From positions 558,001 to 622,000 of the forward strand of contig JALRMH010000006.1 in the NCBI GenBank assembly GCA_026119935.1: 64,000 bases of DNA. The letters run 5' to 3'. Origin of the DNA: Endothia cerciana (taxonomy: Eukaryota > Ascomycota > Sordariomycetes > Diaporthales > Cryphonectriaceae). The notes under the pieces were generated by a model. That model worked only from the letters and a program-made list of their open reading frames with translations, was not told where the DNA came from and did not search any database. Made by a program: the position numbers and the translations under genes. Each line of letters begins with the position of its first letter. The first letter of the stretch is position 1. Positions 44,995 to 55,895 of the stretch are shown piece by piece.

Positions 44995-47900
44995 TTATCC
45001 CTTTCTCATAACATGAGGAGGCCCATAAGGTTTAACCTTCTGGTACCTCAGATTGAAAGGAATCATCGTCATCCCTTGCCAATCATCGGGGTTGTCCGGG
45101 TCCCCGAAAATACTCAAGGCCCTCACGTTCAGCGAGTATCTGCCCTCGGGAACAATAGTTCCGTCGGAAAGCAGGCCAGTGAAGACGACGGACTGGTCAT
45201 AGCGGCCACTGAGATACTCCAGCGGATAACCCCACACGCTGCCTGCGATGGTGCTCCCGGCGATGACGGTGGTCGGACCCGAGTAGTTTCCCGACATGGG
45301 GACGACGTCGGCACGGAGGACGCGGGTGCCAAGATCGAGGCTCGCCACCGCCCACGGATAGCGGACGTAGGACGATGGGCTCACGGTATTTTTTATTGTC
45401 GGGTGCGGGACCGTGAAGGTCTGATCGGCCGCGCCGGCAGCTTCATTACCCGGATAGCTCGTCATAGCTTCGTTGTGCGGATCTAGAACCACGGCTCTGT
45501 TCATGTGACCAGCTACACCAAGGTAGGGGATCGTCAGATTTTCGTTATTGGAACCGCTGAGGACAAAGTATCCCCCATAGACTGGCAATGAGAGACCGTA
45601 GACCAGAAAATATCCAGGTGGTGACAGGATGACGGTAATCTCGGCGCGACCACCTGCTGGTATGTTGACTATCTCTTCTGAGAATTCCACGTCCGCAGTG
45701 GCCGCAAAAATACGATTGGGGAGGCTGTCAGGATAGGTGCTCGTCAACGAGAGTGTGTACATGCCAAGCGCCGGAGAGTGGGAGACGCGGTAGGTGACAG
45801 TCTCGGCCCCGATATTCTGGATCGTGAAGGTCACATTGGGTGGAAAGTTGTCTGTGTCGTTGAAGGAAATACCAGTCGAGTCCACCAGTGTGGTCACAAA
45901 CGCGGCGTTGTATGCCTGTATCAGGCCGGATCCTTGTTGGGCTGTGGGTGCCAATCTGTTGATAGTACCGGCCCCATCGTTCCAAAGATTTGCTTTGGAA
46001 GTGCTGCTTATAATCCTTGCAAGTTCTGTAGGGTTCCGCTTGATTCCCCGAATCTGCATCAGAAGCGCGTACACCCCTGCCACGAATGGTGTTGCCCTAG
46101 AGACCGATCAGAGCCTTGTACTCCCCATGGCTTTGTGACATGAATCGAATACCGGAGCTGGGTCTTCGGCACGGTAGGCGATTCTATAAGCATGTACTCA
46201 CATCGATGTGCCCGAAAAGACTGCATAGCCTCCTTGGTTCAGAAGATAAGTGGACAGGATGTTGCCACCAGGAGCTGCAACAGACGGGTAGAAAGCCAAC
46301 TCCCAAGTTGGACCCCAGCTGGTATAGGGACTGGCAAATCCTCCCGTCAGATTATTGGGCACCTGTATGAGCACAAGCTCAGCGTAGAGCGGGTCGACGA
46401 AGGTGAGCCGAACATCTGCCCCGTCATTAAGCAAATCGATGAATTCGGCGCCTTGTGCAGGTGTTATGGTCCCGGTCGGAATGACGGCCATATCCGGGTA
46501 AAAGACTGCCATCGGCTCGAAACTATCTCACGTTAGCTCAACGTATAGGTCTCAATTGAGCCAGACTTACTTCTCGATGTCGTCTGCGTAGAATAGGATG
46601 GCATGTGCATTGAAAAGTTGAGCATTCTTAGCCTTCACTGAAGGGTCGCATCCGCCCAGCCGTATCAAGACCACGTAGGCAGATAGATCACCCGAGTCCG
46701 CTGCGAGGCTGGAGCAAGCGTCGTTCTCCACAGATGTGTTGCTACTCAAAGCCTTCAGGGGCAGTGAGACGTTCGAAAATCCAAAGGGACCAGGCAGCCA
46801 TGAAAAGGCAGCGTCGCCAGTAGTGTTCTTAGCCGAGTATGAAGTTTTGTAGGTACCTTTCGGCAGGAAATATGGAGTCATGATGTTGTCGAAAGAGGCC
46901 ACTGCAGTGACACCATTTCCGTCTGCAGCATCGCTAGCTGTGAAAAGGCCAGCATAGCCGTCGTTACCGGCAGCCAGAGTGCATGGAACGCCCTCCTGTG
47001 GCCTCAGATATCAGCAGTGAATGGTAGGGACAGAGCCCGGACGAGACGAATCATCCAAGTTAGTATGTAATTGCCCGGGAATGAACCCGTGAGAGCATCT
47101 GCACGGCATTCATGACGGCTGAGCAACCCTCCAAAAGCAACTGCGAAGAGAAACTTACGCTGACAATGCGACTAACCACAACTCCCCAGGGTGACTCACT
47201 CCACCCACCTAAGCCTCCAACAGACGACGTAATAACATCGCTTCCGTCATCAAATGCCATCCCAAAGGCTGAGATAAGTACGTCGTCTGTGGTGCCAAAA
47301 TTTTCACAGCTGAAGACTTTGTACATTCCAAGCTTGACTCCGGGGGCAACGCCAGTAAAGTTCATCCTGTTTTTCTGAGCTGCAATGATCCCGCTGACAT
47401 GAGTCCCATGGCCGATGCAATCGTCGTATGGGTCTGGGTCTGGCTTCGGGGTGTTGTAGCCCGTCCAGTCATCGCCGACCAGATCATAACCATATTCAAT
47501 AAGGCATTTCTTGCCGAAGCATCCCCCAAGTGCGGGATGTCGGTAGTCAACACCTGTGTCTATAATTCCTACACGAATACCGTTCCCAGAATCTGTGGCA
47601 ACTTGACATTAGAAGGTACCAGTAGAGATCAAACTTCTTTGAAGAATGCACGAGGAGCCTCCAGTTTTTGTTCACAGATTTGTGTCGCGAAAGCAGGGTG
47701 GGGTGGAAGTGGACGAGGATGCTCTTGGAGAGACTCACAGCCTTTGGCGTGAAGCCTGTCGACTTGGGTCATCACATGAGGCGAGAAATTGTCTCCTGCA
47801 CCGTTGACGTCCTCATCAAGAATCATGTCGATGGAGGCGTTTGGGTTTGGCATGGTACTAATCCTCATAAGATCGGGAATTTTATACTTCCTGACAGGCC

Positions 47901-48251
47901 ACATCTGCTTTACGGCTGACAGGGCTGAAATCATGGCGACTTGCTGCTTCTCGCTAGCCAGGTCCATCACTCTGAACGAGGCGCCGTTGAACACAGTGAA
48001 ACTAATGTTCATCCGCGGGTCGACCATGATGCCACTGGTACTCAAAACATCATAAAACAATGTGTTGTCCTTCAGCATGGTCAGCAGTGGGCAAAGCGAT
48101 GCAAGGGTTTTCAGAGACAAACATGGCCATCCGCAAACTCCACGATGTAGGCTCCAGCAACAAAATGCTCCTCTGCCGTTGATGTCAAGTTCAATGTTGA
48201 GCCAGCGAGGGCAGTGCCCATGAACGCTGCGATCACGAAAGCCAGGTGCAT
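44995..48251 (-). CDS. Secreted subtilisin-like serine protease, S8 with PA insert (913 aa, 6 exons)
   Basis: An extracellular endopeptidase of the large subtilase (minor extracellular protease vpr-like) type. Exons on the minus strand: 48251-48123, 48069-47739, 47592-47159, 46995-46571, 46522-46202, 46096-44995; total 2742 nt. Introns are 53, 146, 163, 48 and 105 nt; the first has a weak GTTTGT donor. Signal peptide residues 1-16, then an inhibitor-type propeptide (A-G-A-Y-I-V-E-F). The catalytic triad is complete: Asp165 in G-I-I-D-T-G, His215 in G-H-G-T-H-V-S-G, Ser546 in S-G-T-S-M-A-T-P; the last motif is formed across the sixth-exon junction. The oxyanion Asn lies in L-A-A-G-N-D-G. A PA domain sits between His and Ser (about residues 360-460). 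After residue 600 comes a long Fn3-like C-terminal region. A TATA box lies at 48353-48359. Functional by all visible criteria. Confidence 0.94.
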
Positions 48252-48352
48252 TCTGGGGCGTGACAATGAAAATTCAGGAGGATGTTCGACACTCGGTGAG
48301 TACTCGGATCAAGCTCTCACCAGTCCACTGGAGAAGTCCATCAACTCAGGCC

Positions 48353-48359
48353 TTATATA
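48353..48359 (-). promoter_or_regulatory. TATA box of the S8 protease gene
   Basis: TATATAA on the minus strand about 100 bases upstream of the ATG at 48251. Confidence 0.55.
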
Positions 48360-49686
48360 ACAACCTGACACCGGTGATCTCGCCCTGTTTCCATGACCCA
48401 CATTTCGACTAGCAAAGCAAACATATCTATGCAAAGCCGTGGGTGGTTCATCAGTCGCCCGGAGAGTCCAGGTTCTCTCATTCGGGACAGCGAGTGACAT
48501 GGGACGCTACGGAGAACCACAAACGTCAGGATAAAGTTGGCTTCGATCTAGGCCGGAGGCGTCCACTCCAGCATCCGAGGGAGAACAGACGCTGAATGGT
48601 ACAAATTGTCACCTCGTGCATCACCAGAACATGAAGCTCCCGGCCGGTGCCGGTGTTGGCTATCAGGGCGGTGAGGGTTACCGATTTGTTGAGCGTACGA
48701 CATATATCTGGTGCCGTATGGAGGAACATTGGCAGATAGACTTAGATGTCAAAGTTGTGGTCGAAAAGCCAATTGTTGAGGTATTGAGCAGCGGTGAAGA
48801 CGCCGGTCAAGCAGTCGGGGTGTCGACTTGGTTTGATAGCACCATCTTGTGCGACAGTGGAGACTCAATCTCGCAGCATCAACTCTTCATGTCGCACACG
48901 TGGTTAGATTTCGATCAGGTCCGGCCAGATGTTGAGCACCTCGACACGACAGATGACAGCACGGTTGCTCTGGAAAGTCGCTAACACGCATCGTGGCCCT
49001 GCATGCCTGGGTACGGAGTAGATCTCGTACGTCTCTAGGGTTAGGGTCATCTACGTAAGCGACATTCCGACTGCTGCCTGAGATGCCCCCCATGTCCAGA
49101 ATGCCATTCCTCCAACCTCATCCTTCACCTCATCCACCATCGCAATCCACGGCTTCTTTCTGTATCCAGCACCCGCAGCAATCCGATCTCGGGTAACTCT
49201 CGCCCAACCTCCGCAGGTCTTTCAAATTTGCAAACAACAGATCCCATTAAGGCTTACCGCGCTCTTCGGAGTCTTGTGAACCTCGGACGGACACGCATGG
49301 CACACGTTCTAGACGGTCTACAAACACGCGGGTGTGGCCATGAGTTCGGGTCAAACGGCTTGACAGAAGTTTGAGCTACCACAGCACGTTCTTTGGGAAG
49401 GCGGTACAGCATTTTGACAATTTTGAGAGGTGACACAGACGGCACATAAGCCTCAAGCAAACCACTTGTACCACTCACGTCCCCTCCTCCGCCCCAGCAT
49501 CATGAGATAATCCCGCCCGGCAACCAACATCAGCGAGACTTAACGTCCATTCCCCGCCCATATCCGTGCCCGCCGACTCTGCTCAGTGTCAGTCCCCCTT
49601 CGTCGTCAGCTATCTCATGGCGGGGAAGAGAAGCCCGGCTGGTTGCTCCACGGATATGAGCAACTGCAGCTTCGACTTGTCATTGA
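48360..49686. other. Intergenic, no gene recognised
   Basis: An open frame of 122 codons at 48616-48984 (plus) has no recognisable motif. A single AGGGTTAGGG (49037-49046) equals one and a half fungal telomere units but stands alone, so it is not a telomere remnant. Confidence 0.45.
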
Positions 49687-50415
49687 TCAGCATGGCTTAG
49701 TCATCTCATCGACCTCGACCGCAAACGGCAACCGCCCAAAAGACATCGACGGCGCAGTGGTGATGAACCTACGTTGGCCTTCCATCTTTGCACGTCCCTC
49801 TTGATAACTCCTTTCATCCGGACAGCATTCACAGAAGCGGCTGGCTTCCTTCATCGGTTCAAGCTCAGGAGTCCTGGGCTGGCCAATCAGCGGCGTCCTG
49901 GGTGGTGTCGACAGCTCCACGTTCCGTCCTTCGAGGTCAGCCCAATGCACATGTCTTGACCTTCTTTCGTCAGGTGAGGACTGGTATCTAGGCACCGACT
50001 CGGCGTCGTGCAACATAGATCGCCTGTCCTTGACAGCCTCATAGGACCCGAAAGCCGGAAACGGGGGACCCGACCGTGGACCTGGTAACCAGGAGTATTC
50101 CGTTGACAGCACGATGTCAGTCACGTCTTCAAGAGGGCTTCTCATACCACTACGAGGTAAGGAAGGTACCCTTGGACGGTGTGTGCCTGAACGTCTTTTC
50201 CTCGGTGACTGGTGTCCAGGTCGACGGTGGTAGGGACCACGGGAAATGACTGAGGGCAGAGGTAAACCATATGGGGAGGGTGGCAGGACCAAGCGGTCAC
50301 GAGAGGACACTCTGGACAACATGGTGTTGGATAATCTCAAACGTAACCAAAGAAACTCTCGAGTGAGGGGAAGGGTCCTCACTGAGGGCCTGATGTGGGC
50401 GGAGGGTGGGTTCAA
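49687..50415 (-). CDS. Pro/Arg/Ser-rich hypothetical protein (242 aa, single exon)
   Basis: An unbroken frame with a coding-like composition and no recognised domain. It is rich in Pro, Arg and Ser: L-P-P-S-P-Y-G-L-P, S-P-R-K-R-R-S-G, R-H-V-H-W-A-D-L-E-G, S-T-P-P-R-T-P and T-P-E-L-E-P. This looks disordered, with possible proline-directed kinase (S/T-P) and basic nuclear-import-like stretches. There is a C-E-C-C cluster near residue 199. A TATAAAA at 50574-50568 on the same strand, about 155 bases upstream of the first ATG, supports transcription; an internal ATG at 50322 is an alternative start. No signal peptide. I cannot name a family, and it could be an orphan gene or a chance frame. Neighbours (S8 protease, GNAT) give no functional hint. 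Confidence 0.45.
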   Translation of the reverse strand: MNPPSAHIRPSVRTLPLTREFLWLRLRLSNTMLSRVSSRDRLVLPPSPYGLPLPSVISRGPYHRRPGHQSPRKRRSGTHRPRVPSLPRSGMRSPLEDVTDIVLSTEYSWLPGPRSGPPFPAFGSYEAVKDRRSMLHDAESVPRYQSSPDERRSRHVHWADLEGRNVELSTPPRTPLIGQPRTPELEPMKEASRFCECCPDERSYQEGRAKMEGQRRFITTAPSMSFGRLPFAVEVDEMTKPC

Positions 50416-50567
50416 AGTTGATCCAGTGGCCTTATAAGTCCTCGGCTAGATGGCTTATGATATCTCCTAAGGTTTCGAGATGATATAGAGGACAATTATG
50501 ATGGAATGTAATATTGATGGATGAAGGAGAAAGGATATGGGAAAGGGGTGTCGGGGTGGGACGTGGG

Positions 50568-50574
50568 TTTTATA
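50568..50574 (-). promoter_or_regulatory. TATA box upstream of the Pro/Arg-rich gene
   Basis: TATAAAA on the minus strand, about 155 bases before the ATG at 50415. Confidence 0.4.
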
Positions 50575-52030
50575 CGGGGTCCAACCCAAGGAGCATGTAA
50601 GTCGACCTGACCAATCAGCTCCCGCACCCTCCTCGACCATCCCTGCCAAACCTGACCTCACCTCATGCAGCCCAAGTGCACATATCATTCTCTCTCGGTA
50701 CATCCATCACCAATTTCTTACCTGGAAGCCCCTGACCATCGGTTGACCAGCGTAGTCGACCTGAATTTGTAACGCGCTGCGAATTTTGACGCCAAATCGG
50801 GGGATGTTTCTAATGTGCAGAACTAAGCCTTGCCCTCTTACCTGCAGCCCCCCCTCTCTCGAACTGCGACTTAAGGTGGTTGCCAACTCAGCAGATCAAA
50901 AACTATCTCGGTTCGGATCGGGGAATACACCTGCATCGACTCGCACCCATCCACAGGCAACAGAGGGCATAGCTCGCTCCAGGTCAACTGGTGACGCTGG
51001 CTCCGAATGCATTCCGCATGCTCTACACTCAGAGAAATGGCTTTGTGTCCCTTCAACATGTCCTGATGGTAACAACGAGTCAGTGCAGTAGTCAGGCGAG
51101 ACTTCCAGATCCCCTTCCCCCTTTCCCGTGTTCAAGCCATTCAGGCTGTTGTCTCGAGAGGAGTGAGGGCTGAAAGAAGGCACAGCTCGTATGTGGGACA
51201 CCTGACTTTCTTGCACCTCTGTCCTCCTCATCCATAAAAACGTTGCTCGTCTCAAGAATAGTTGGAGTCTTCGTACCTGAGAAATCCTTCGCTGCTCAGA
51301 ATTCTTCTCGAGATACGATTTCTTTCATTCCCCCCCCCTCCAGGGCGTTGCTCATCTTGGGCCTCCCTCTCGCTGCGCGGGGCTCAAGTCACACCTAGGG
51401 CGATTCTATCAAAACCTCCAGCCAGTTACGACCGAAAAGAAAGCTCACCCTACGGTGTGCGATTATCTTGGCCACCTGCGGTCAGCCCAAAGCGTACATG
51501 CATGGTATCAAGCTCAATATGGGTGACACATTCTACACTCTCAACATATTTTTGAGAGCTCGTGTCTATGATACATCTCACTTCTCCCAGTCCAACACAT
51601 ATCGTAGCATTGATACTATGAGACCCGAGGCTGTACGTCTACTATGAGTCGTGACAGGCACTCTCATCAGTTTTTGATAATTAGCACGTCAAGCGACACA
51701 TAACTCAATGACTCTAAACTGAACGGCCTATTCCTCCTTTCATCGCTGGACTACATTAGACGGACGTAATATGCCTTTTTGATTCCTAGTATTGTTACTC
51801 TGCAAGCGGTACTGCGTCGCACATGTAGTGCCTCAGATCATAGTCTGTAATAAAGTTGAACCCCCCACCTCTTCCCCAGATAACGATTTAAAATAACCTC
51901 CCCCCTCCCCCCAAAAAAAAATCGTGGACCATTTCTCTGTAAGCTGAGAAAACCTCACCTCGGAGACAAGATACTAGGGAAAAGCAAAATATTCAGATAG
52001 GGCATATAAACATAGATATCGTCGCTAATA
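50575..52030. other. Intergenic, no gene recognised
   Basis: Several short frames without motifs, becoming AT-rich after 51,560. A C-run followed by A9 lies near 51900-51920. Confidence 0.5.
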
Positions 52031-52822
52031 TCAAGGTTTTCTGATCATAGCCCAAACCAAATGCGGCTTTTCCAGGCCCCACTTACTGAAGTCCGTCACC
52101 ATCTCCTCCAGATCACGGAAGCCATGCCTCAGATACATCTTGTGAGCTAGCTCGGACGAGTCAAGATAAATCGGCAACCTTTTCTTCTCTGACGCCTCAA
52201 TGCACCTCTTCAAAAGCATCGTGCCTGCGCCGCGACCCTGGTGTGTGGGGTCGGTGTGGAGCAAGCCAAAGACTGTGCCGCTGTTGTCAGCTCATTCAAG
52301 CTGGGCCTCCAGCTCCCACTCCGCCGCAAGGTCTCACGGCATGACAACTTACAGATATGGGGTCTGTCGCCAACATGCCTCGGTTTCATCCTTTCGAGAC
52401 CACCGAACAAGAGCTCACAGGCCTCCACGTTCGCTCCTGGAGGAAGCGTTCGCGGTGGGTTCGGCTTGACTGGGTTGCTCTGGTCGTAGATAGTCCTAAC
52501 CAACCCGTCAAGATCAGTCTCGGGGGGTGTTGAAATTTGGAGGACAACGTGGGGGGGTGCAGATTCTGGGCTACCATTTCGCAAACGAGATCATCTGTTC
52601 AGACTCATCGCCCTCAAGATCTGTGTCTATGACCTTGAAGCAAAACATGTTCGGTTGCTCGGCTTCCTTCTGGATCTCTCCTGCGCGGTACTTGAGTACG
52701 TCTGCAGGCAATGGACCAGGGAATAAAATATCGTTGGTCTGCAGAGGGGCGTAGGCCTGGCGCTCGATCACGGCCGAGCGGTACATGTCCGCCTCGCCGG
52801 CCGGGAGCACTTGGAGAGGCAT
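52031..52822 (-). CDS. GNAT-family N-acetyltransferase (210 aa, 3 exons)
   Basis: Exons 52822-52575, 52495-52353 and 52272-52031 (633 nt); introns of 80 and 80 nt, the first with a weak GTAGCC donor, the second GTAAGT. The protein has the GNAT layout: an N-terminal alpha1-alpha2 region (M-Y-R-S-A-V-I-E-R-Q-A-Y-A-P-L near residues 13-27), strand 2-3 (M-F-C-F-K-V-I-D and I-S-F-A-K-W-T), and strand 4 with L-L-H-T-D-P. Motif A follows, H-Q-G-R-G-A-G-T-M-L-L at about 141-151, which binds the acetyl-CoA pyrophosphate. Then come L-P-I-Y-L-D-S-S-E and the motif B segment H-K-M-Y-L-R-H-G-F. The acceptor of intron 2 was chosen at CACAG (52273) because only that gives a continuous L-L-H-T-D-P frame. Cytosolic; the acceptor substrate cannot be inferred. 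Similar fungal genes are numerous. Confidence 0.88.
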
Positions 52823-52902
52823 GTTGATGGTACCGGTATGCTTCGGTGGTAGGTCTAGCCCCTGGGGAACGTCCTCGGGTTGAAAGGCATTGTGTGAGAG
52901 GC

Positions 52903-52909
52903 TATATAT
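52903..52909 (-). promoter_or_regulatory. TATA box of the GNAT gene
   Basis: A TATATAT stretch on the minus strand about 85 bases upstream of the ATG at 52822. Confidence 0.45.
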
Positions 52910-53349
52910 ACTTTGGAAGACGTGCGGCCTTCAGCAACAACACATGATGTGAATAGCCCAATGCAACTCGGCGCGCAGGGAATCGAGCTGCAGTGCTGCA
53001 CACATTGCTCGAGCCAATCCGCTTGGGGGGAATTGGGGTGTAAGCACGCCGGTTGTCTCCAGCCCGCGGTGTGAGTCACTGACCGAGGCGTTTGGGATCT
53101 ACCTGCATTAGTCTGTCTGAAGTGGTAGGTTTGGACATAGCAGTGGGCTGCCCGGAAACAATTATGCAGTCGGAGCCGACCTCCCGGTGAGCGGCGAGCC
53201 AGAAACGACCGAGGTACTTTTTGGGACCAACGTAAGACGGCCCGCAGCCGCCGACTGAGGAAGTACATTATATATATATATACGCAACAACTTGTTATTT
53301 GATACCTATTCATGCAAGGCTCGTATATCCGAACTGTGAGAATCTGCCA
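52910..53349. other. Intergenic between ADH 3' end and GNAT promoter
   Basis: No gene seen; a short (TA)n stretch lies at about 53269-53281. Confidence 0.5.
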
Positions 53350-54890
53350 TCACTGCAGGTCTAGAACCACACGACCATGGAGTTTGCCATCATGCATGTC
53401 CTCGAAGATCTGCGTAAGGTTCTCCAGCTTGTCAGTGGTGAAGTGTGTCTTGATGATCCCCCTGGCTGCAAGATCAAGCGTCTCGATCGCCTCTTGACGG
53501 TTTCCCACCGCAATGCCAACGATCTTCAGAGACTTCGCAATCAGAATCCCAGGAAAAGCTCTTGCTATGGGCACCATGTCGCCCTCTGGAATGCCGACGC
53601 AGACGAGAGTGCCACCGAAGCGGAGGAGATCCATGGCCCTGTGTGCACGGCCTGGTCAGCAACGACTATAGAACGCTTTCAGGATGCGAATAGCGATATG
53701 TCCGTGCTGGAGATGGGCTCACATGGCATATGCGCCGTTTGATGCGGTCAATACTACGACAGCGTGGGCTCCCAGCCCTCCTGTAATGTCATTCACCTCC
53801 TTGGTCACGTCTTTGGTGGCGGTGAAGTCGATGAAGTGCTCCGCACCAGATTGCAGAACGAGGTCCTTCTTGCTTCCTGAATCAATGCCGATAACCCTGA
53901 GACCGATGCCGCGGGCTGCGATCTGAGTTGCGAGATGCCCGAGGCCTTGAAGGAAAAGGTGTTGGTCAGCGCCTATCAGTCCTCCAGCGTGAGAACGAAA
54001 TGAGACTCACCCCCACCGGCACCCAACAGAACAACCCACTCCCCACTCCGCGCGTTTGACTTGCGCAGGGCACTATAACATGTCACACCGGCGCATAGCC
54101 TAGCCGCCTGTATCAGGATTACAGCAAAGTCATGCCTTCGAATTGCGGAGGACTCACAGGGGCGCAGCGACATCCGAAGGCAACGACTCGGGAATCGGTG
54201 TAACGTAGGTCGCCTGGCTAGTAACATATTGTTGAAAGGTTCCAGGCCACTGATTCATTAGTACCTCGCCGGTCAGACACAGGATAACCTTCATTTGGGG
54301 CACAGGATCTTACATAGAATCCTGAGATCTTCTGGTTGAAACAGACGGCGTCGTGCCCAGTCAAACAAGCCGCTGGTTCCGCAGCGATTAGCCAGACTGG
54401 TTGAGAAGTCTTTACGGACAATTATATACGTACGACAGCTCCCGCAGATGGCCGCAAGCCACTTGATGCCAACTCGGTCTCCCACTTTCACCCCTGAGTT
54501 CTCCGTTCCTGGACCCATCTTGACGATATGACCGACACCTTCATGACCGCCGACCTAAAGTCCCGTTGTTAAAATCTCAGTCCAATCTCCGTGTTCGTTC
54601 TTATTGGCCCACAGTGGCTTACCTGACCCTTATCTGTAGGAGTGGGCATGTGATGCCACTCGTTCAACATAAGACCCAGGTCACTGTGGCATACTCCCGA
54701 GTGGGTGCTATAAGTCTTCGTCAGTTGAACCGTGCAGTGAGCGTTCTGGGACGGCAAACTCATACAGCCTAATCAAAACATCTCCTGCAGCAGGTTCAGG
54801 TATCTCCTTCTCCACCACTTTCGTTGAGATCTTCCCGGGCTCGTCATAGACGGCTGCCTTGTACTTCTCGGGTAGAGCCTCGCCTGCCAT
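53350..54890 (-). CDS. Zinc-dependent alcohol dehydrogenase, ADH1-like (360 aa, 8 exons)
   Basis: An NAD(H)-dependent medium-chain alcohol dehydrogenase interconverting primary alcohols and aldehydes in the cytosol. Exons: 54890-54766, 54707-54623, 54554-54434, 54372-54314, 54249-54158, 54099-54011, 53945-53723, 53638-53350; total 1083 nt. Catalytic zinc ligands C48 (G-V-C-H-S-D), H74 (G-G-H-E-G-V-G) and C163 (A-P-L-L-C-A-G-V-T) are present. The structural zinc set C107-x2-C110-x2-C113-x7-C121 is complete only after splicing at the exon 3/4 junction. The Rossmann motif G-A-G-G-G-L-G-H-L is likewise formed across exons 6 and 7. F-I-D-F near the middle and [13 protein letters not shown] follow. 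The length matches fungal ADH1-type enzymes (about 350). Eight exons is many for this family. No defect is seen. The exact substrate (ethanol, propanol, other) is not determinable. Confidence 0.93.
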
Positions 54891-55895
54891 GATGATAGTC
54901 CGCTCTTCACTTTGGAGCCAGGTAAGAAGCGTTTCAAACTTGAGGTTCGCCTACTTCACAATTCGATAATGATGCAAGGAAGGAAGTAAATACAGGAAAG
55001 AAATCAATGAAGGAGGATGCAGTAGCCGGCATGGTCGCCATACTATGTAGGCTTGGGCAGATCTCCAACTCGGATGTTCGAGCGTCCGGTGATCTTATTT
55101 CCCCGCGGGGCCCCATGTGAGCCAACGCGGGGTCACATATGTCTAGAGGTTGTTCCCTCGGCGGGAGGAAACAATATCTTTGATCCTTCTCCAATGTTGG
55201 CGAGTATACGCCAAGCCTAGGCACCTTTGCTTGGACTAGTGGCTTCGTCGGGCGGCCCCTCTGCTCAAGTTGGAGAGATCGGCGGATGGGAAATGTATTT
55301 GCCGACTGAAGGCCGCTGCCGTCTACTTCTACCTCGAAAGTACCAATGTGGCGTTTTGGGGTTGAGGGGTTTGGTCAATAGTATTTGTGAACTGGCTGTC
55401 TAGACAGGACACGTGCGGGAAACAGCCGAATATTTGCAAGGCCGGCACCACAGTGCCTCTATACAGAGACTCGAGGTAGTGGCTGGTGACTACAGCAGTT
55501 TGCAGGGGGATAGACGGCACTCTCCAGTTTAGTCTCAAGTCATGTTCAGTGCGAGAGTTGTGATTAAAGTTGGGATGACCCGAAGTGTATATATCAAACT
55601 TTCATTTACCTTTATGCCTAAAACCCCCGCGGTAGAGAATCGAAGATGCATACGCACAGGCGTTGTATTAGTGCTGGAGCAAATCTAGTTGCCAAGGCTC
55701 GCAACACGCAATCAAAGTCTACTCTCGCAGAACCATATGAAGGACGTTTCACCACCTATAAGGCACAGCTTCCAGGTTCCCTCTTATCGCTGGCTGAATT
55801 ATTCATTAACTAGGCTTGGGTATTCAACGAAGCCATGGCTATCGGAACATTTCTGCGAAACCGTGATCGACGACGGACCTATTTGAGAGGCCTGT
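54891..55895. other. Intergenic, promoter side of ADH
   Basis: Only short frames without motifs on either strand; no TATA box close to the ADH start that I would trust. Confidence 0.5.

Noticed and set aside
49037..49046. AGGGTTAGGG, telomere-like
   Set aside because: Only one and a half units; internal position between normal genes; expected by chance.
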